DNA of 64,000 nt from Methylobacterium sp. E-066 (GTDB lineage: Bacteria; Pseudomonadota; Alphaproteobacteria; Rhizobiales; Beijerinckiaceae): contig NZ_JAKSYO010000102.1 in NCBI RefSeq assembly GCF_022829635.1, positions 1-64,000 on the forward strand, in the 5' to 3' direction. A program made the position numbers and the translations under genes. The first letter of the stretch is position 1. Each line of letters opens with the position of its first letter. Below the pieces are notes generated by a model. It worked only from the letters and a program-made list of their open reading frames with translations, was not told where the DNA came from and made no database searches. Shown piece after piece: positions 25,114-34,499 of this stretch.

Positions 25114-26016
25114 TTAGGCATCCGTGTGGCCGGAAGAAAGGTCGGGCGAAAGACTGAATCCGAGCACCCGGTCGTGTCCGGCGAGGTCCCGGGTGAGACC
25201 GCGATCCGCGAAGCCGGCGGCGCGCGCGAGGTTGCGGACGGGCTCCGCCTGATCGTAGCCGATCTCGAACAGGAGCGTCCCGCCCGGCGTGAGCAGCGCA
25301 TTCGTGCGTACGCCTTCCAGGATCCGCCGGTAGGCAGCGAGCCCGTCCGGGCCGCCTGCGAGGGCCGCGCGCGGGTCATGCGCACGCACATCCCGGTCGA
25401 GGTGCTGGATCAGTCCATCCGCGATGTAGGGCGGGTTCGAGACCACGAGGTCGAAGCCGCCCCGGACGGCATCGCACCAATCCCCCGCCACGAGGGCGGC
25501 CCGGTTACCGATCCCGTTCACATCCGCATTGTGGCGGGCCATGCGCAGGGCGCCCAGTGAGCGGTCGAGCCCGATCCCGAAGGCGTGCGGAAGCTCGCTC
25601 AGAAGCGCCACCAGGATGCAGCCGGAGCCGGTGCCGAGGTCGAGGCAGCGCAGGGGTGCCCCCCGGTCCGACACGGCGGCCAGCGCCGCTTCCACCAAAA
25701 TTTCCGTGTCGGGGCGCGGGACCAGCGTCTCCGGCGCCAGCCGGAACGGCAGACCCCAAAACTCCCAGGCGCCGAGGATGCGGGCCACCGGCTCACCCGA
25801 CAGCCGCCGCGCCAGGGCGGCGTCGAGATTTTTCGCCTCGTCCGCGCCGAGCAGTCTTTCGCCGTCGAGCACAAGGTCTCGGGTCTCTAGGCCGAATAGG
25901 CCCAGCATCAGGAAGCGCGCGTCGCCCGCGGCTTCAGCGATGCCGCCCGCGCCCAGCAGGGCGGTGCTCCGGCGCAGGGCCTCCCGGCGCGACAGGCCCT
26001 GGCTGGTTTCCGCCAT
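25114..26016 (-). CDS. prmC: peptide chain release factor N5-glutamine methyltransferase
   Basis: The 300-residue protein has a helical N-domain, PVARILGAWEFWGLPFRLAPETLVPRPDTE, the SAM loop LDLGTGSGCILVALL, and the diagnostic NPPY (DLVVSNPPYIAD). It methylates the Gln of the GGQ motif in release factors. It lies 11 bases downstream of prfA, its substrate gene, on the same strand, so they form an operon. An alternative GTG one codon upstream is possible. Confidence 0.95.
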   Translation of the reverse strand: MAETSQGLSRREALRRSTALLGAGGIAEAAGDARFLMLGLFGLETRDLVLDGERLLGADEAKNLDAALARRLSGEPVARILGAWEFWGLPFRLAPETLVPRPDTEILVEAALAAVSDRGAPLRCLDLGTGSGCILVALLSELPHAFGIGLDRSLGALRMARHNADVNGIGNRAALVAGDWCDAVRGGFDLVVSNPPYIADGLIQHLDRDVRAHDPRAALAGGPDGLAAYRRILEGVRTNALLTPGGTLLFEIGYDQAEPVRNLARAAGFADRGLTRDLAGHDRVLGFSLSPDLSSGHTDA

Positions 26017-26027
26017 CACGGCGCCGC

Positions 26028-27113
26028 TCAGGCCATGCCCTCGGAGGCCAGGAGCTCGGCCTGGTGCTCGGTGATCAGGGCGTCGACGACCTCGTCCAGC
26101 GCCGTGCCGGCCATCACCTCTTCCAGCTTGTAGAGGGTGAGATTGATGCGGTGATCGGTGACCCGGCCCTGCGGGAAGTTGTAGGTCCGAATCCGCTCGC
26201 TGCGATCGCCGGATCCGACCTGCGCCCGCCGGTCGGCGGCACGGGCGGAATCCTTGGCGGTCCGCTCGGCGTCGTAGAGCCGGGCGCGCAGCAGCGACAT
26301 GGCGCGGGCGCGGTTCTTGTGCTGCGACCGCTCCTCCTGGACGAAGACCACGATGCCGGTCGGCAGGTGGGTGATGCGGATCGCCGACTCGGTCTTGTTG
26401 ACGTGCTGGCCGCCGGCGCCCTGGGCGCGCATCGTATCGATCTTCAGGTCGGCGTCGTTGACGACGATGTCGACCTCCTCGGCCTCCGGCAGCACCGCCA
26501 CTGTTGCCGCCGAGGTGTGGATGCGCCCCTGCGTCTCGGTGTTGGGCACCCGCTGCACCCGGTGGGCGCCGCTCTCGAACTTGAGGCGGGCGAACACCCC
26601 CTTGCCCTTCACCTCGGCCACGACCTCGCGGAAGCCGCCGACGGTGCCCTCGCTCTCGGAGATCACCTCGACCCGCCAGCCCTTCGACTCGGCGTATTTC
26701 GCGTACATCCGGAACAGGTCGCCGGCGAACAGGGCCGCCTCGTCGCCGCCGGTACCGGCGCGGACTTCCAGGATCGCGCTCTTCTCGTCGGCGGCATCCT
26801 TGGGCAGCAGCATGAGCTGGAGCGCCCGGTGGGCCTCTTCGAGCCGCTCCTGGGCCTCCGGCTTCTCGTCGGCCGCGAGCGCGCGCATCTCCGAGTCGGT
26901 GCCCGGCTCGTCGATCATCGCCTCGAGATCCGCGAGGTTCGCCAGCGCCGCCCGGTAGACGCGGATCGCATCCACCACGGGGTCGAGGTCGGACAGCTCC
27001 CGGGAGAGCTGGATCACGGTCTCGGATTCACCCTCGCCGGTGGCGAGCTGTGCGGTGACGAATTCGTGACGCGCCAGGATGGCGTCGAGGCGCTCGGTGG
27101 GAAAGGGGATCAT
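26028..27113 (-). CDS. prfA: peptide chain release factor 1
   Basis: This 361-residue protein contains the peptidyl-transfer motif in [15 protein letters not shown] and the codon-recognition region [14 protein letters not shown] (PxT tripeptide, reading UAA and UAG). An N-terminal coiled coil contributes the rest of domain 1. It releases completed peptides at stop codons. It starts at an ATG close to ptsP downstream and is followed by prmC, the usual Rhizobiales order. Confidence 0.97.
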   Translation of the reverse strand: MIPFPTERLDAILARHEFVTAQLATGEGESETVIQLSRELSDLDPVVDAIRVYRAALANLADLEAMIDEPGTDSEMRALAADEKPEAQERLEEAHRALQLMLLPKDAADEKSAILEVRAGTGGDEAALFAGDLFRMYAKYAESKGWRVEVISESEGTVGGFREVVAEVKGKGVFARLKFESGAHRVQRVPNTETQGRIHTSAATVAVLPEAEEVDIVVNDADLKIDTMRAQGAGGQHVNKTESAIRITHLPTGIVVFVQEERSQHKNRARAMSLLRARLYDAERTAKDSARAADRRAQVGSGDRSERIRTYNFPQGRVTDHRINLTLYKLEEVMAGTALDEVVDALITEHQAELLASEGMA

Positions 27114-27270
27114 CGCCCGTGTTTCTGCAGGTTTTTGCGCACGACGTTCCGGGCCGGGCGGCGTCTCGTCTCAAGGGTTGGAGCGCGGGAGGCCGCAGCG
27201 CATCAACCGAAAGCGTCGTGGCTGTGCCGTACAACCCCGGCCGAACCTTCGGCAAGGGTCGCATCGCGGG

Positions 27271-29532
27271 TTAGATAGGTACGCCGTTGGCGTGTGCGAA
27301 GGCGGTGAGGGCCGGGCGCAGGGAATCGCCATCGTGCATCCGGGCCATCTCGGTGTCGATCAGCTCGGTGATGGCGCCGGCATCGAGGCTCAGCACCATC
27401 GCCTTGACCGGGCCGATGGCGGCCGGCGACATCGACAGGCTGCGGTAGCCCAGCCCGATCAGCGCCATCGCGTCGAGCGGGCGGCCGCCGATCTCACCGC
27501 AGACCGTCACCGGGCAGCCGGCCGCATTGGCCCGCTCGGCGATCAGACGGAACGCCCGCAGGGCCGCGACGCAGAGCGGGTCGAACCGGTCGGCGACCCG
27601 GCGGTTCTCCCGGTCGACCGCGAACAGGAACTGCATCAGGTCGTTCGAGCCCACCGAGAGGAAGTCGGCCTCCTTGGCGATCTCGTCGATCTGGAACAGC
27701 AGCGAGGGCACCTCGACCATCGCGCCGAGGCGGCATTCGGTCGGCAGCTGGTAGCCGTGACGGCGCAGATAGGCCTTCTCGCGCTCGACGATGCCCCGGG
27801 CGCGGACGAACTCGTCCACGGTCGCGACCATCGGGAACATGATCTTGAGCGGGTCGCCGTCGGCGGCCTTCAGCAGCGCGCGGAGCTGCATCCGCAGCAG
27901 AGCCGGCCGGTCGAGACCGATGCGGATCGCCCGCCAGCCGAGCGCCGGGTTCTCCTCCTCGAGCTTGGCCATGTAGGGCAGGATCTTGTCGCCGCCGATA
28001 TCGAGGGTCCGCACCGTCACGGGCTTGCCGGCCGAGGCCGCGAACACCTTGCGGTAGAGCTCCTGCTGCTCTGCCGCCGAGGGCATGCGCTGGGCGACCA
28101 TGAACTGCAATTCGGTGCGGAACAGGCCGACGCCCTCGGCGCCGGTCTCGTGCAGGTGGCTGAAATCCACCAGCAGGCCGGCATTGAGCTGGAGGCCGAC
28201 CCGCACCCCGTCCCGGGTCTGGGCCGGCACGTCGCGGAGCGCCCGGTACTGCTCCTGCCGACGGGCGCGCAGCCGCACCATCTCGGCATAGGCGGCCTCG
28301 ACCTCGGGGCCCGGCCGGACATGGACCTCGCCGGCCACGCCGTCGACGATGATCGCGTCGCCCGCGTCACACAGGGCCGAGGCGTTCTCGACCTCGCCCA
28401 CCGCCGGGATGCCGAGCGCCCGCGCCACGATGGCGACGTGGCTGGTCGGACCACCCTCCTCAAGGACGATGCCGCGCAGGGTCGAAGAATCGTAGTCGAG
28501 GAGCGCCGCCGGCCCCATGGTGCGGGCCACCAGGATGGCGTTCTCGGGCAGCACGACGGTGCCGCCCGCCTCCGGCCCGGTCAGCGTGCGCAGCAGCCGG
28601 TTGGCGAGGTCGTCGAGATCGTGCAGGCGCTCGCGCAGATACGGATCCGACTGGCGCATCATCCGGGCGCGGTTGTCCGACTGCACCCGCTCCACCGCCG
28701 CCTCGGCGGTGAGGCCGGAGGCCACGGCCTCGCGCATCCGCCGGAGCCAGCCCTTGTCGTGGGCGAACATCCGGACGGTCTCCAGCACCTCACGCGATTC
28801 GGCGGTGCCGATCCGGTCGCCGCGCTCGACCAGCGCGTCGATGGCCGAGCGGACCTCCTCGATCGCCGCGTCGAGCCGGGCGACCTCGCGCTCGACATTC
28901 TCGGCGATCAGCGTCTTCACCACCACACGGGGCTCGTGCAGCACCACGTGGCCCAGCCCGATGCCGTCGGCGAGCGCGATGCCGCGGGCGACCACCGGGC
29001 GGCGGGCAGCGGTGCCGGCATCCGGCGCCAGGCCCTCCAGCTCGCCCGAGGCGATCATCTCCGAGAGCACCATCGCGGTGGTCTGGAGCGCCTCGATCTC
29101 CTCTTCGGAATAGACCCGGTAGGTCTGGTTCTGGACGGTGAGCACGCCGAGCGTGTTGCCGGCCCGCAGCAGCGGCACGCCCAGGAAGGCGTGATAGGCC
29201 TCTTCCCCGGTCTCGGGCCGGTAGGAGAAGGCCGGATGGTTCTGGGCGTCCGACAGGGAGAGCGGCTCGGCGGTCCGCGCGATCAGGCCGACGAGGCCCT
29301 CATCGGCGTGCATCCGCGTCAGGTGAACCGCCTCGCGGTTCAGGCCTTCCGTGGCGAACAATTCGAGGGTGTTGTCGTCCCGCAGGACGTAGACCGAGCA
29401 GACCTCGGCCACCACGTTGGCGGCGATCAGGACGACGATGCGGTCGAGGCGCGCCTGGGGACTGACCGGCTCCGCCATCGCTTCGCGGAGGCGGCGCAGC
29501 AGCAGGCGCGGGCCTCCGGGCGCAGCGGGCAT
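27271..29532 (-). CDS. ptsP: PTS-Ntr enzyme I (phosphoenolpyruvate-protein phosphotransferase)
   Basis: A 753-residue protein with an N-terminal GAF domain (about 20-165), the phospho-His domain containing GGPTSHVAIVAR (His about residue 360), and a C-terminal PEP-binding TIM barrel with ETGAEGVGLFRTELQF and the catalytic Cys in VTVCGEIGG. It starts the nitrogen-related phosphorelay to NPr and EIIA-Ntr. The ATG at 29532 is preferred to one 66 bases upstream because residues before it are unlike the family. It lies between lysC and prfA, a typical Rhizobiales position. Confidence 0.95.
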   Translation of the reverse strand: MPAAPGGPRLLLRRLREAMAEPVSPQARLDRIVVLIAANVVAEVCSVYVLRDDNTLELFATEGLNREAVHLTRMHADEGLVGLIARTAEPLSLSDAQNHPAFSYRPETGEEAYHAFLGVPLLRAGNTLGVLTVQNQTYRVYSEEEIEALQTTAMVLSEMIASGELEGLAPDAGTAARRPVVARGIALADGIGLGHVVLHEPRVVVKTLIAENVEREVARLDAAIEEVRSAIDALVERGDRIGTAESREVLETVRMFAHDKGWLRRMREAVASGLTAEAAVERVQSDNRARMMRQSDPYLRERLHDLDDLANRLLRTLTGPEAGGTVVLPENAILVARTMGPAALLDYDSSTLRGIVLEEGGPTSHVAIVARALGIPAVGEVENASALCDAGDAIIVDGVAGEVHVRPGPEVEAAYAEMVRLRARRQEQYRALRDVPAQTRDGVRVGLQLNAGLLVDFSHLHETGAEGVGLFRTELQFMVAQRMPSAAEQQELYRKVFAASAGKPVTVRTLDIGGDKILPYMAKLEEENPALGWRAIRIGLDRPALLRMQLRALLKAADGDPLKIMFPMVATVDEFVRARGIVEREKAYLRRHGYQLPTECRLGAMVEVPSLLFQIDEIAKEADFLSVGSNDLMQFLFAVDRENRRVADRFDPLCVAALRAFRLIAERANAAGCPVTVCGEIGGRPLDAMALIGLGYRSLSMSPAAIGPVKAMVLSLDAGAITELIDTEMARMHDGDSLRPALTAFAHANGVPI

Positions 29533-29826
29533 CGATTCGTCGTTCCAACGTGGCGAGTGGCCTTGGCGTCGACCACCCTGCAACCTTGGCGCCACCATCG
29601 CAACGGCCGGCGCCCGATGGACCGAGCCGCATTCCTCCAGAGCACCTCTGGGATCGGCGGAAAGGCCCGTGACTGTTCTAGCTCAAGACACCCGATCCGC
29701 TCCCGAAACCTTGCCCGATCGGACACGATTTCGAGCCCTTATCCAAGTCCCTATTTCAGGGCGCGCCCGACCGCCTAACCGGCATCCGTGCAGGCGGCAA
29801 ACGCTCTAAACTAGGCCCTTTCAGGA

Positions 29827-31062
29827 TCAGGCCTGATCCAGGCCGTATAGCGAGTGGAGCGTGCGCACGGCAAGCTCCGTATAGGCCGCATCGATCAGCA
29901 CGGAGAACTTGATCTCCGACGTGGTGATTGCGCGGATGTTGATGCCCTTCTCGGCCAGAGCCCGGAAGGCTTTGGCAGCGACGCCCGCGTGGCTGCGCAT
30001 CCCGACCCCGATCGCCGAGACCTTGACCACGTCGGTGGCGCCCTCGATCTGCGCGTAGCCGATCTGCGGGCTGGCCTGGTCGAGGATCGCCCGGGTGCGC
30101 TCGTACTCGGCGGCCGGCACCGTGAAGGTCATGTCGGTGGTCGACTGGTCGCCCGACACGGTCTGGATGATCATGTCGACGTTGATGTTCGCGTCGGCCA
30201 GCGGCCCGAAGATGGCGGCGGCCACGCCGGGGCTGTCCTTGACCTTGCGCAGGGTGATCTGCGCCTCGTCCCGGGAAAACGCGATCCCGGTGATGATCTG
30301 CTGTTCCACGATGTCGTCCTCGTCGCAGATGAGGGTGCCCGGACGCGCGGCGTCCGGCGGATCGAATGAGGACCGGACCGTGGTCGGCACCCGGTGGACC
30401 ATGGCGAGTTCCACCGAACGGACCTGCAGCACCTTGGCGCCGAGCGACGCCATCTCCAGCATTTCCTCAAAGGTCACGCGCTCCATGCGCCTAGCCTTCG
30501 GCACGATCCGCGGATCGGTGGTGTAGACCCCGTCCACGTCCGTGTAGATGTCGCAGCGCTCGGCCTGGATCGCGGCCGCCACGGCCACCGCCGAGGTGTC
30601 CGAGCCGCCGCGCCCGAGGGTGGTCACCCGGCCGGTTTCGGCATGGATGCCCTGGAAGCCGGCGATCACCGCGACCTCGCCCTTGGCGAAGCCCGCTTCG
30701 AGGTTCTTCGGGTCGATCTCGGCGATGCGGGCGGACCCATGCGCGTCCGAGGTCACCACGGGGATCTGCCAGCCCTGCCAGGAGCGGGCCTTGATGCCGT
30801 CCTTCTGCAGGGCGACCGCCAGGAGGCCCGCGGTGACCAGCTCGCCCGAGGCGACGACGGCGTCGTACTCGCGCGGGTCGTAGAGCGGGTTGGCATCCTT
30901 GACCCAGTCGACCAGCTCGTTGGTCTTGCCGGACATGGCCGACACGATCACGGCGACCTCGTAGCCGGCCGCGACTTCGCGGGCGACGTGGCGGGCCACG
31001 TTGCGGATGCGCTCGACATTGGCGACGGAGGTGCCGCCGAATTTCATCACCAGACGGGGCAT
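29827..31062 (-). CDS. lysC: aspartate kinase
   Basis: This 411-residue protein opens with LVMKFGGTSVANVERI, continues with the ATP and aspartate sites (LGRGGSDTSAVAVAAA, DVDGVYTTDPRIV), and ends in two ACT domains (about 265-405, with ITLRKVKDSPGVAAAIFGPLADANINVDMI). It makes aspartyl phosphate, the first step toward lysine, threonine and methionine, and ACT domains imply feedback by lysine and/or threonine. asd and dapB of the same pathway are also in the window but not in its operon. Confidence 0.97.
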   Translation of the reverse strand: MPRLVMKFGGTSVANVERIRNVARHVAREVAAGYEVAVIVSAMSGKTNELVDWVKDANPLYDPREYDAVVASGELVTAGLLAVALQKDGIKARSWQGWQIPVVTSDAHGSARIAEIDPKNLEAGFAKGEVAVIAGFQGIHAETGRVTTLGRGGSDTSAVAVAAAIQAERCDIYTDVDGVYTTDPRIVPKARRMERVTFEEMLEMASLGAKVLQVRSVELAMVHRVPTTVRSSFDPPDAARPGTLICDEDDIVEQQIITGIAFSRDEAQITLRKVKDSPGVAAAIFGPLADANINVDMIIQTVSGDQSTTDMTFTVPAAEYERTRAILDQASPQIGYAQIEGATDVVKVSAIGVGMRSHAGVAAKAFRALAEKGINIRAITTSEIKFSVLIDAAYTELAVRTLHSLYGLDQA

Positions 31063-31325
31063 GTTGGTTCTTTGCGGATTCCCGACGTCTGGGAGAGGGA
31101 CCGCCCTGGCGGGTCCCGGACAGTGCCCGGCGGGTACAAGCGGCTCGGCAGGGTGTCAACAACCGCCCGGGCATGGCTCCGGCGCCGCGGCGACGGCCAT
31201 AGGACAGGCATGCTATGGCGGCGCAGGACCTGTCCCGCCGGCCCATGAACCCCGATCGCTCAGCGAGCGCCGTGGTTTCCGGCCAGGGGCGGACAGGACC
31301 GGAATATCGTCTGGACGGAACGCGC

Positions 31326-32087
31326 ATGGATAGGGCAGCCACGAATGTCGGCACGGACGGCTTCGTCGATCGCGGCGAGGTCGCGCGGTTCGACGCCCTC
31401 GCCGCCACCTGGTGGGACGAGGCCGGGCCGATGCGGGTGCTGCACCGGTTCAATCCGGTGCGGCTCGCCTATATCCGCGACGCGCTGTGCCGGCGCTTCG
31501 GCCGGGATCCGCAGACGCCGTTTCCGCTGGACGGGCTGACGATCTGCGATGTCGGCTGCGGCGGTGGGGTGCTGTCGGAGCCCCTGGCCCGGCTCGGCGC
31601 CAAGGTGACCGGCCTCGATCCCGCGGAGCAGAACATCGCGGTCGCCCGCGCTCATGCTGAGTCGGCCGGCGTGCCGGTGGATTACCGCGGCGAGACCATC
31701 GAGGCGGTAGTCGCCGCCGGCCAGAGCTTCGACGCCGTGCTGATCATGGAGGTGGTCGAGCATGTCTCGGATAGGACGGCCTTCGTGCGCACCGCCTGCG
31801 CGGCGGTGAAGCCGGGCGGCATGTTGTTCGGGGCGACCCTCAATCGGACGCTGCGCTCCTTCGCGCTGGCTATCGTCGGCGCCGAGTACGTGCTCGGCTG
31901 GCTGCCGCGGGGCACCCACGATTGGGCAAAGTTCGTGACGCCGGAGGAGTTCGCCCGCGCGATCCGGGCCGGCGGCCTCGACGTCACCGACACGGTCGGC
32001 GTCGCCTACAATCCGCTGACCGATGGGTGGCGCACCAGCCGGGACAAGGCCGTGAACTACATGGTCGCGGCCGAGCGACGAGGCTGA
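31326..32087 (+). CDS. ubiG: ubiquinone biosynthesis O-methyltransferase
   Basis: The 253-residue protein has ARFDALAATWWDEAGPMRVLHRFNPVRL, the SAM loop ICDVGCGGGVLSEPLA and LDPAEQNIAVAR. The family-specific TLNRTLRSFALAIVGAEYVLGWLPRGTHDW stretch follows. UbiG does two O-methylations in ubiquinone synthesis. The ATG at 31326 gives family length; ATGs upstream would add unconserved residues. lysC is divergent from it across a 263-bp gap, an arrangement seen in related genomes. Confidence 0.95.
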   Translation: MDRAATNVGTDGFVDRGEVARFDALAATWWDEAGPMRVLHRFNPVRLAYIRDALCRRFGRDPQTPFPLDGLTICDVGCGGGVLSEPLARLGAKVTGLDPAEQNIAVARAHAESAGVPVDYRGETIEAVVAAGQSFDAVLIMEVVEHVSDRTAFVRTACAAVKPGGMLFGATLNRTLRSFALAIVGAEYVLGWLPRGTHDWAKFVTPEEFARAIRAGGLDVTDTVGVAYNPLTDGWRTSRDKAVNYMVAAERRG

Positions 32088-32133
32088 ACCGGAGCTGCCG
32101 TTCGCGGTTGAGACCGCAGCGGAGGCTTGAACG

Positions 32134-32721
32134 ATGCTGGAAAAGATCCCCCACGTGGTCGGCGAGGCCCTGTCCGGGATCAAGGCCGGGGTCGAGAAGA
32201 CCGCCTATGACGCGGCCTTCGGGGATGTCCCGGACACGCTGACGCTGACGAGCCCCGCCTTCGCGGATCATGGCGAGATCCCCGCCCGCTTCACCGCCGA
32301 CGGGCCTGGGCTCTCGCCGCCGCTCGCCTGGAGCGGTTTGCCGACCGGCACCGCGGCGCTGGTCTTGCTGGTCGAAGACGCCGGCAGCCCGACGCCGCAA
32401 CCGCTCGTTCACCTGATCGTGTGGACTCTCTCGCCCGCCACCGCCGGACTGGACGAGGGCGCACTACCGAGCCCCGACCGGCCGGAGGCCGCCGGGTCGA
32501 GCCTTGAGCCGAGCCTTGGCAAGAACAGTTTCCTGCGTCCGGAATGGCTCCCGCCCGATCCGCCGAGCGGCCACGGACGCCACGATTACCATTTCCAGCT
32601 CTACGCCATGGGAAGCAGCCTCGATCTTCCCGCGCATCCCGGTCGGGGGGCTCTCCTCGATGCGATGCGTGGGCGGGTGATCGGCAAGGGCCGGCTGGTG
32701 GGAGGCTATGCCCGCCCCTGA
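32134..32721 (+). CDS. YbhB/YbcL-family (PEBP-like) protein
   Basis: The 195-residue protein has the phosphatidylethanolamine-binding-protein fold. Its landmarks are PPLAWSGLPTGTAALVLLVEDAGSP, VHLIVWTLSP, a ligand-site GKNSFLRPEW and GRHDYHFQLYAM. Bacterial members are mostly of unknown role and usually cytoplasmic or periplasmic; no signal peptide is seen here, so it is likely cytoplasmic. It follows ubiG by 46 bases and may be cotranscribed. Confidence 0.87.
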   Translation: MLEKIPHVVGEALSGIKAGVEKTAYDAAFGDVPDTLTLTSPAFADHGEIPARFTADGPGLSPPLAWSGLPTGTAALVLLVEDAGSPTPQPLVHLIVWTLSPATAGLDEGALPSPDRPEAAGSSLEPSLGKNSFLRPEWLPPDPPSGHGRHDYHFQLYAMGSSLDLPAHPGRGALLDAMRGRVIGKGRLVGGYARP

Positions 32722-32856
32722 ACCCGCTCATCGATGAACGGGGATGGGATCGCGGCCCTGGGCCGTTTGCGTTGTACGGGCTCCCGCGCCGGGCTACTGA
32801 GTCGACCAGATACCGCCTTCGCGGACAAGCACTTCACCTTTTTTGGAGCGGATTCT

Positions 32857-33474
32857 GTGGGCTTGGATGCGCGCCCGAGGCGGCAGAACAGCGAAATCGT
32901 CACGCGCGCCCTCGCCGCCACGAATGTCGGGACCTGGGAATGGCGGTTCGCCGACGATGTCGTGCGCTGCGACTCCGTAGCGGCGACGATGCTGGGCATT
33001 CCCCGGGCGGCGACCGGGCGCGGCACCACCTACGCGCTGTTCTTCGATCGGATCCATCCGCAGGATCGTCCGCGTATCGAGTCGATCGTAAAGAATCTCC
33101 AGCGCTACGGCGGCCTCTACGTCGCTCAGTACCGCACAGTCCTGGCGCCCGACGACGTGCGCTGGGTCCTGGCGCGCGGCCGCTTCGTCATGGGGCCGGA
33201 CGGACTGGTGAGCGAGGCGCGCGGCATCGTCATCGACGTCACCGAGAGCAGCCGGGACGGCTATATCGACGAGGCCGCCTTCTGCGCGATCGACGGCCAG
33301 CGGAGCGGGATCGACCGCGTGGCCGAACTGGCCCTGGCGCTGTTCACGGCGGCCGAAGGACTGACGGGCTCCGACTTCGAGCGCTTGAAGCCGCTGATGG
33401 ACGGGCTGCTGCACGAGATCGGTCGGCAACTGGTGGGAACCGCCGCGGTGCCGCAGCTCGACAGCGTGCATTGA
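32857..33474 (+). CDS. PAS-domain protein
   Basis: A 205-residue protein with one PAS_3-type domain (about residues 15-130, with NVGTWEWRFADDVVRCDSVAATMLGI and the PAS-associated GRFVMGPDGLVSEARGIVIDVT) and a helical C-terminus with no histidine-kinase, GGDEF or HTH domain. It may sense a small ligand and act by protein contact. The GTG at 32857 has a well-placed GGAG (32845-32848); an ATG at 32734 would add about 40 unconserved residues. Confidence 0.78.
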   Translation: MGLDARPRRQNSEIVTRALAATNVGTWEWRFADDVVRCDSVAATMLGIPRAATGRGTTYALFFDRIHPQDRPRIESIVKNLQRYGGLYVAQYRTVLAPDDVRWVLARGRFVMGPDGLVSEARGIVIDVTESSRDGYIDEAAFCAIDGQRSGIDRVAELALALFTAAEGLTGSDFERLKPLMDGLLHEIGRQLVGTAAVPQLDSVH

Positions 33475-33640
33475 GACGCTGCGCCTGCGACGCCTTGCCT
33501 TGCGGTGGCGAATCCTGATATGGCGGCGCCATCCCGCGATGCGTGTGCCGTGATCGCTGGACGCGCTCGTCGCGTCCCGCTTCGTGACCACGTTCCCGAT
33601 CCCCCGTGAATGGACGGCCCCACCCGGGCTCGAGAAACCG

Positions 33641-33766
33641 ATGAAGATCCGTAATTCCCTCAAGTCCCTGCGCGGCCGTCACCGCGACAACCAGCTCGTG
33701 CGCCGCAAGGGCCGGGTCTACGTGATCAACAAGACCCAGAAGCGCTTCAAGGCCCGCCAGGGCTGA
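33641..33766 (+). CDS. rpmJ: 50S ribosomal protein L36, zinc-free (C-) type
   Basis: The 41-residue product starts [20 protein letters not shown] and ends with [12 protein letters not shown]. It lacks the four zinc-binding Cys/His of ordinary L36, so it is the C- type (like YkgO). L36 sits in the large subunit near the peptidyl-transferase region. Where both types exist the C- form is induced in zinc shortage; many Rhizobiales have only this form. A strong hairpin follows 34 bases later. Confidence 0.93.
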   Translation: MKIRNSLKSLRGRHRDNQLVRRKGRVYVINKTQKRFKARQG

Positions 33767-33799
33767 AGCCTGCCGCTCGGCTTCGGCCGGGTGTATCAA

Positions 33800-33842
33800 C
33801 GCGAAAGCAGCCGCACCCGTCCGGGTTGCGGCTGCTTTCGCG
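33800..33842. terminator. strong hairpin terminator after rpmJ
   Basis: CGCGAAAGCAGCCGCA-CCCG pairs with CGGG-TTGCGGCTGCTTTCGCG, a stem of about 20 pairs with one bulge. It lacks a clean U tail but is well placed between rpmJ and the next gene. Confidence 0.75.
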
Positions 33843-33896
33843 TGCGCGGCACCGCGGCACGTTGACGAGGGCCGCACCCGCGCACACTCTGGCGCG

Positions 33897-34499
33897 ATGA
33901 TGCCGACCCGCCTCCTCGCCGCCCTGGTCTGCCTGCCGGTCCTCGTATCTGGCGCCTCTGCGGCCCCGGATGCCGGACGGTCCGGCCGCACGGCACCCGA
34001 GGCGAAGCCGGCGCCCAAGCCCGTGAGCCTCGACGACCTGTTCGCACGCCTGCGCGCCAGCGAGGATCCGGCCGAGGCGAAGGGCATCGCCAAGTTGATC
34101 GAGCGCCGCCTCGACACCTCCGGCAGCCCGACTGCGGACCTGCTCACCGACCGCGCCCGGCAGGCCATCGCGGCCCACGACTTCCCCCTGGCCGCCGAGC
34201 TGATGGATCGTGTCACTGCCCTGGAGCCGAACTGGCCCGAAGGCTGGAACCGGCGCGCCACGGTGTTCTGGCTCCTGACCGACAAGGACGACGCCATCGC
34301 CGATCTGCGCCGTGCCCTGGTGCTGGAGCCGCGCCATTTCGAGGCCTGGGCCGCCATGGGGCGGATCTACGAATCCCTCGACGACAAGGCCCGGGCGCTG
34401 GCGGCCTTCCGCCGGGCCAAGGCGCTCTATCCGACGATGGAGAAGATCGGCGAGGCGGTCGACCGCCTGGCGCCGGAGGTTGACGGCCGCGACCTGTGA
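33897..34499 (+). CDS. secreted TPR-repeat protein
   Basis: The 200-residue protein has a signal peptide (MMPTRLLAALVCLPVLVSGASA) and about three tetratricopeptide repeats (85-185, with AAELMDRVTALEPNWPEGWNRRATVFW and DAIADLRRALVLEPRHFEAWAAMGRIYE). TPRs mediate protein contacts, here probably in the periplasm. It overlaps the alpha/beta-hydrolase gene by GTGA, so they are one operon. No partner is evident. Confidence 0.85.
   Translation: MMPTRLLAALVCLPVLVSGASAAPDAGRSGRTAPEAKPAPKPVSLDDLFARLRASEDPAEAKGIAKLIERRLDTSGSPTADLLTDRARQAIAAHDFPLAAELMDRVTALEPNWPEGWNRRATVFWLLTDKDDAIADLRRALVLEPRHFEAWAAMGRIYESLDDKARALAAFRRAKALYPTMEKIGEAVDRLAPEVDGRDL

Noticed and set aside
27079..29778. An 899-codon plus-strand frame opposite ptsP
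   Set aside because: Antisense to a full PTS enzyme I; no family signs.
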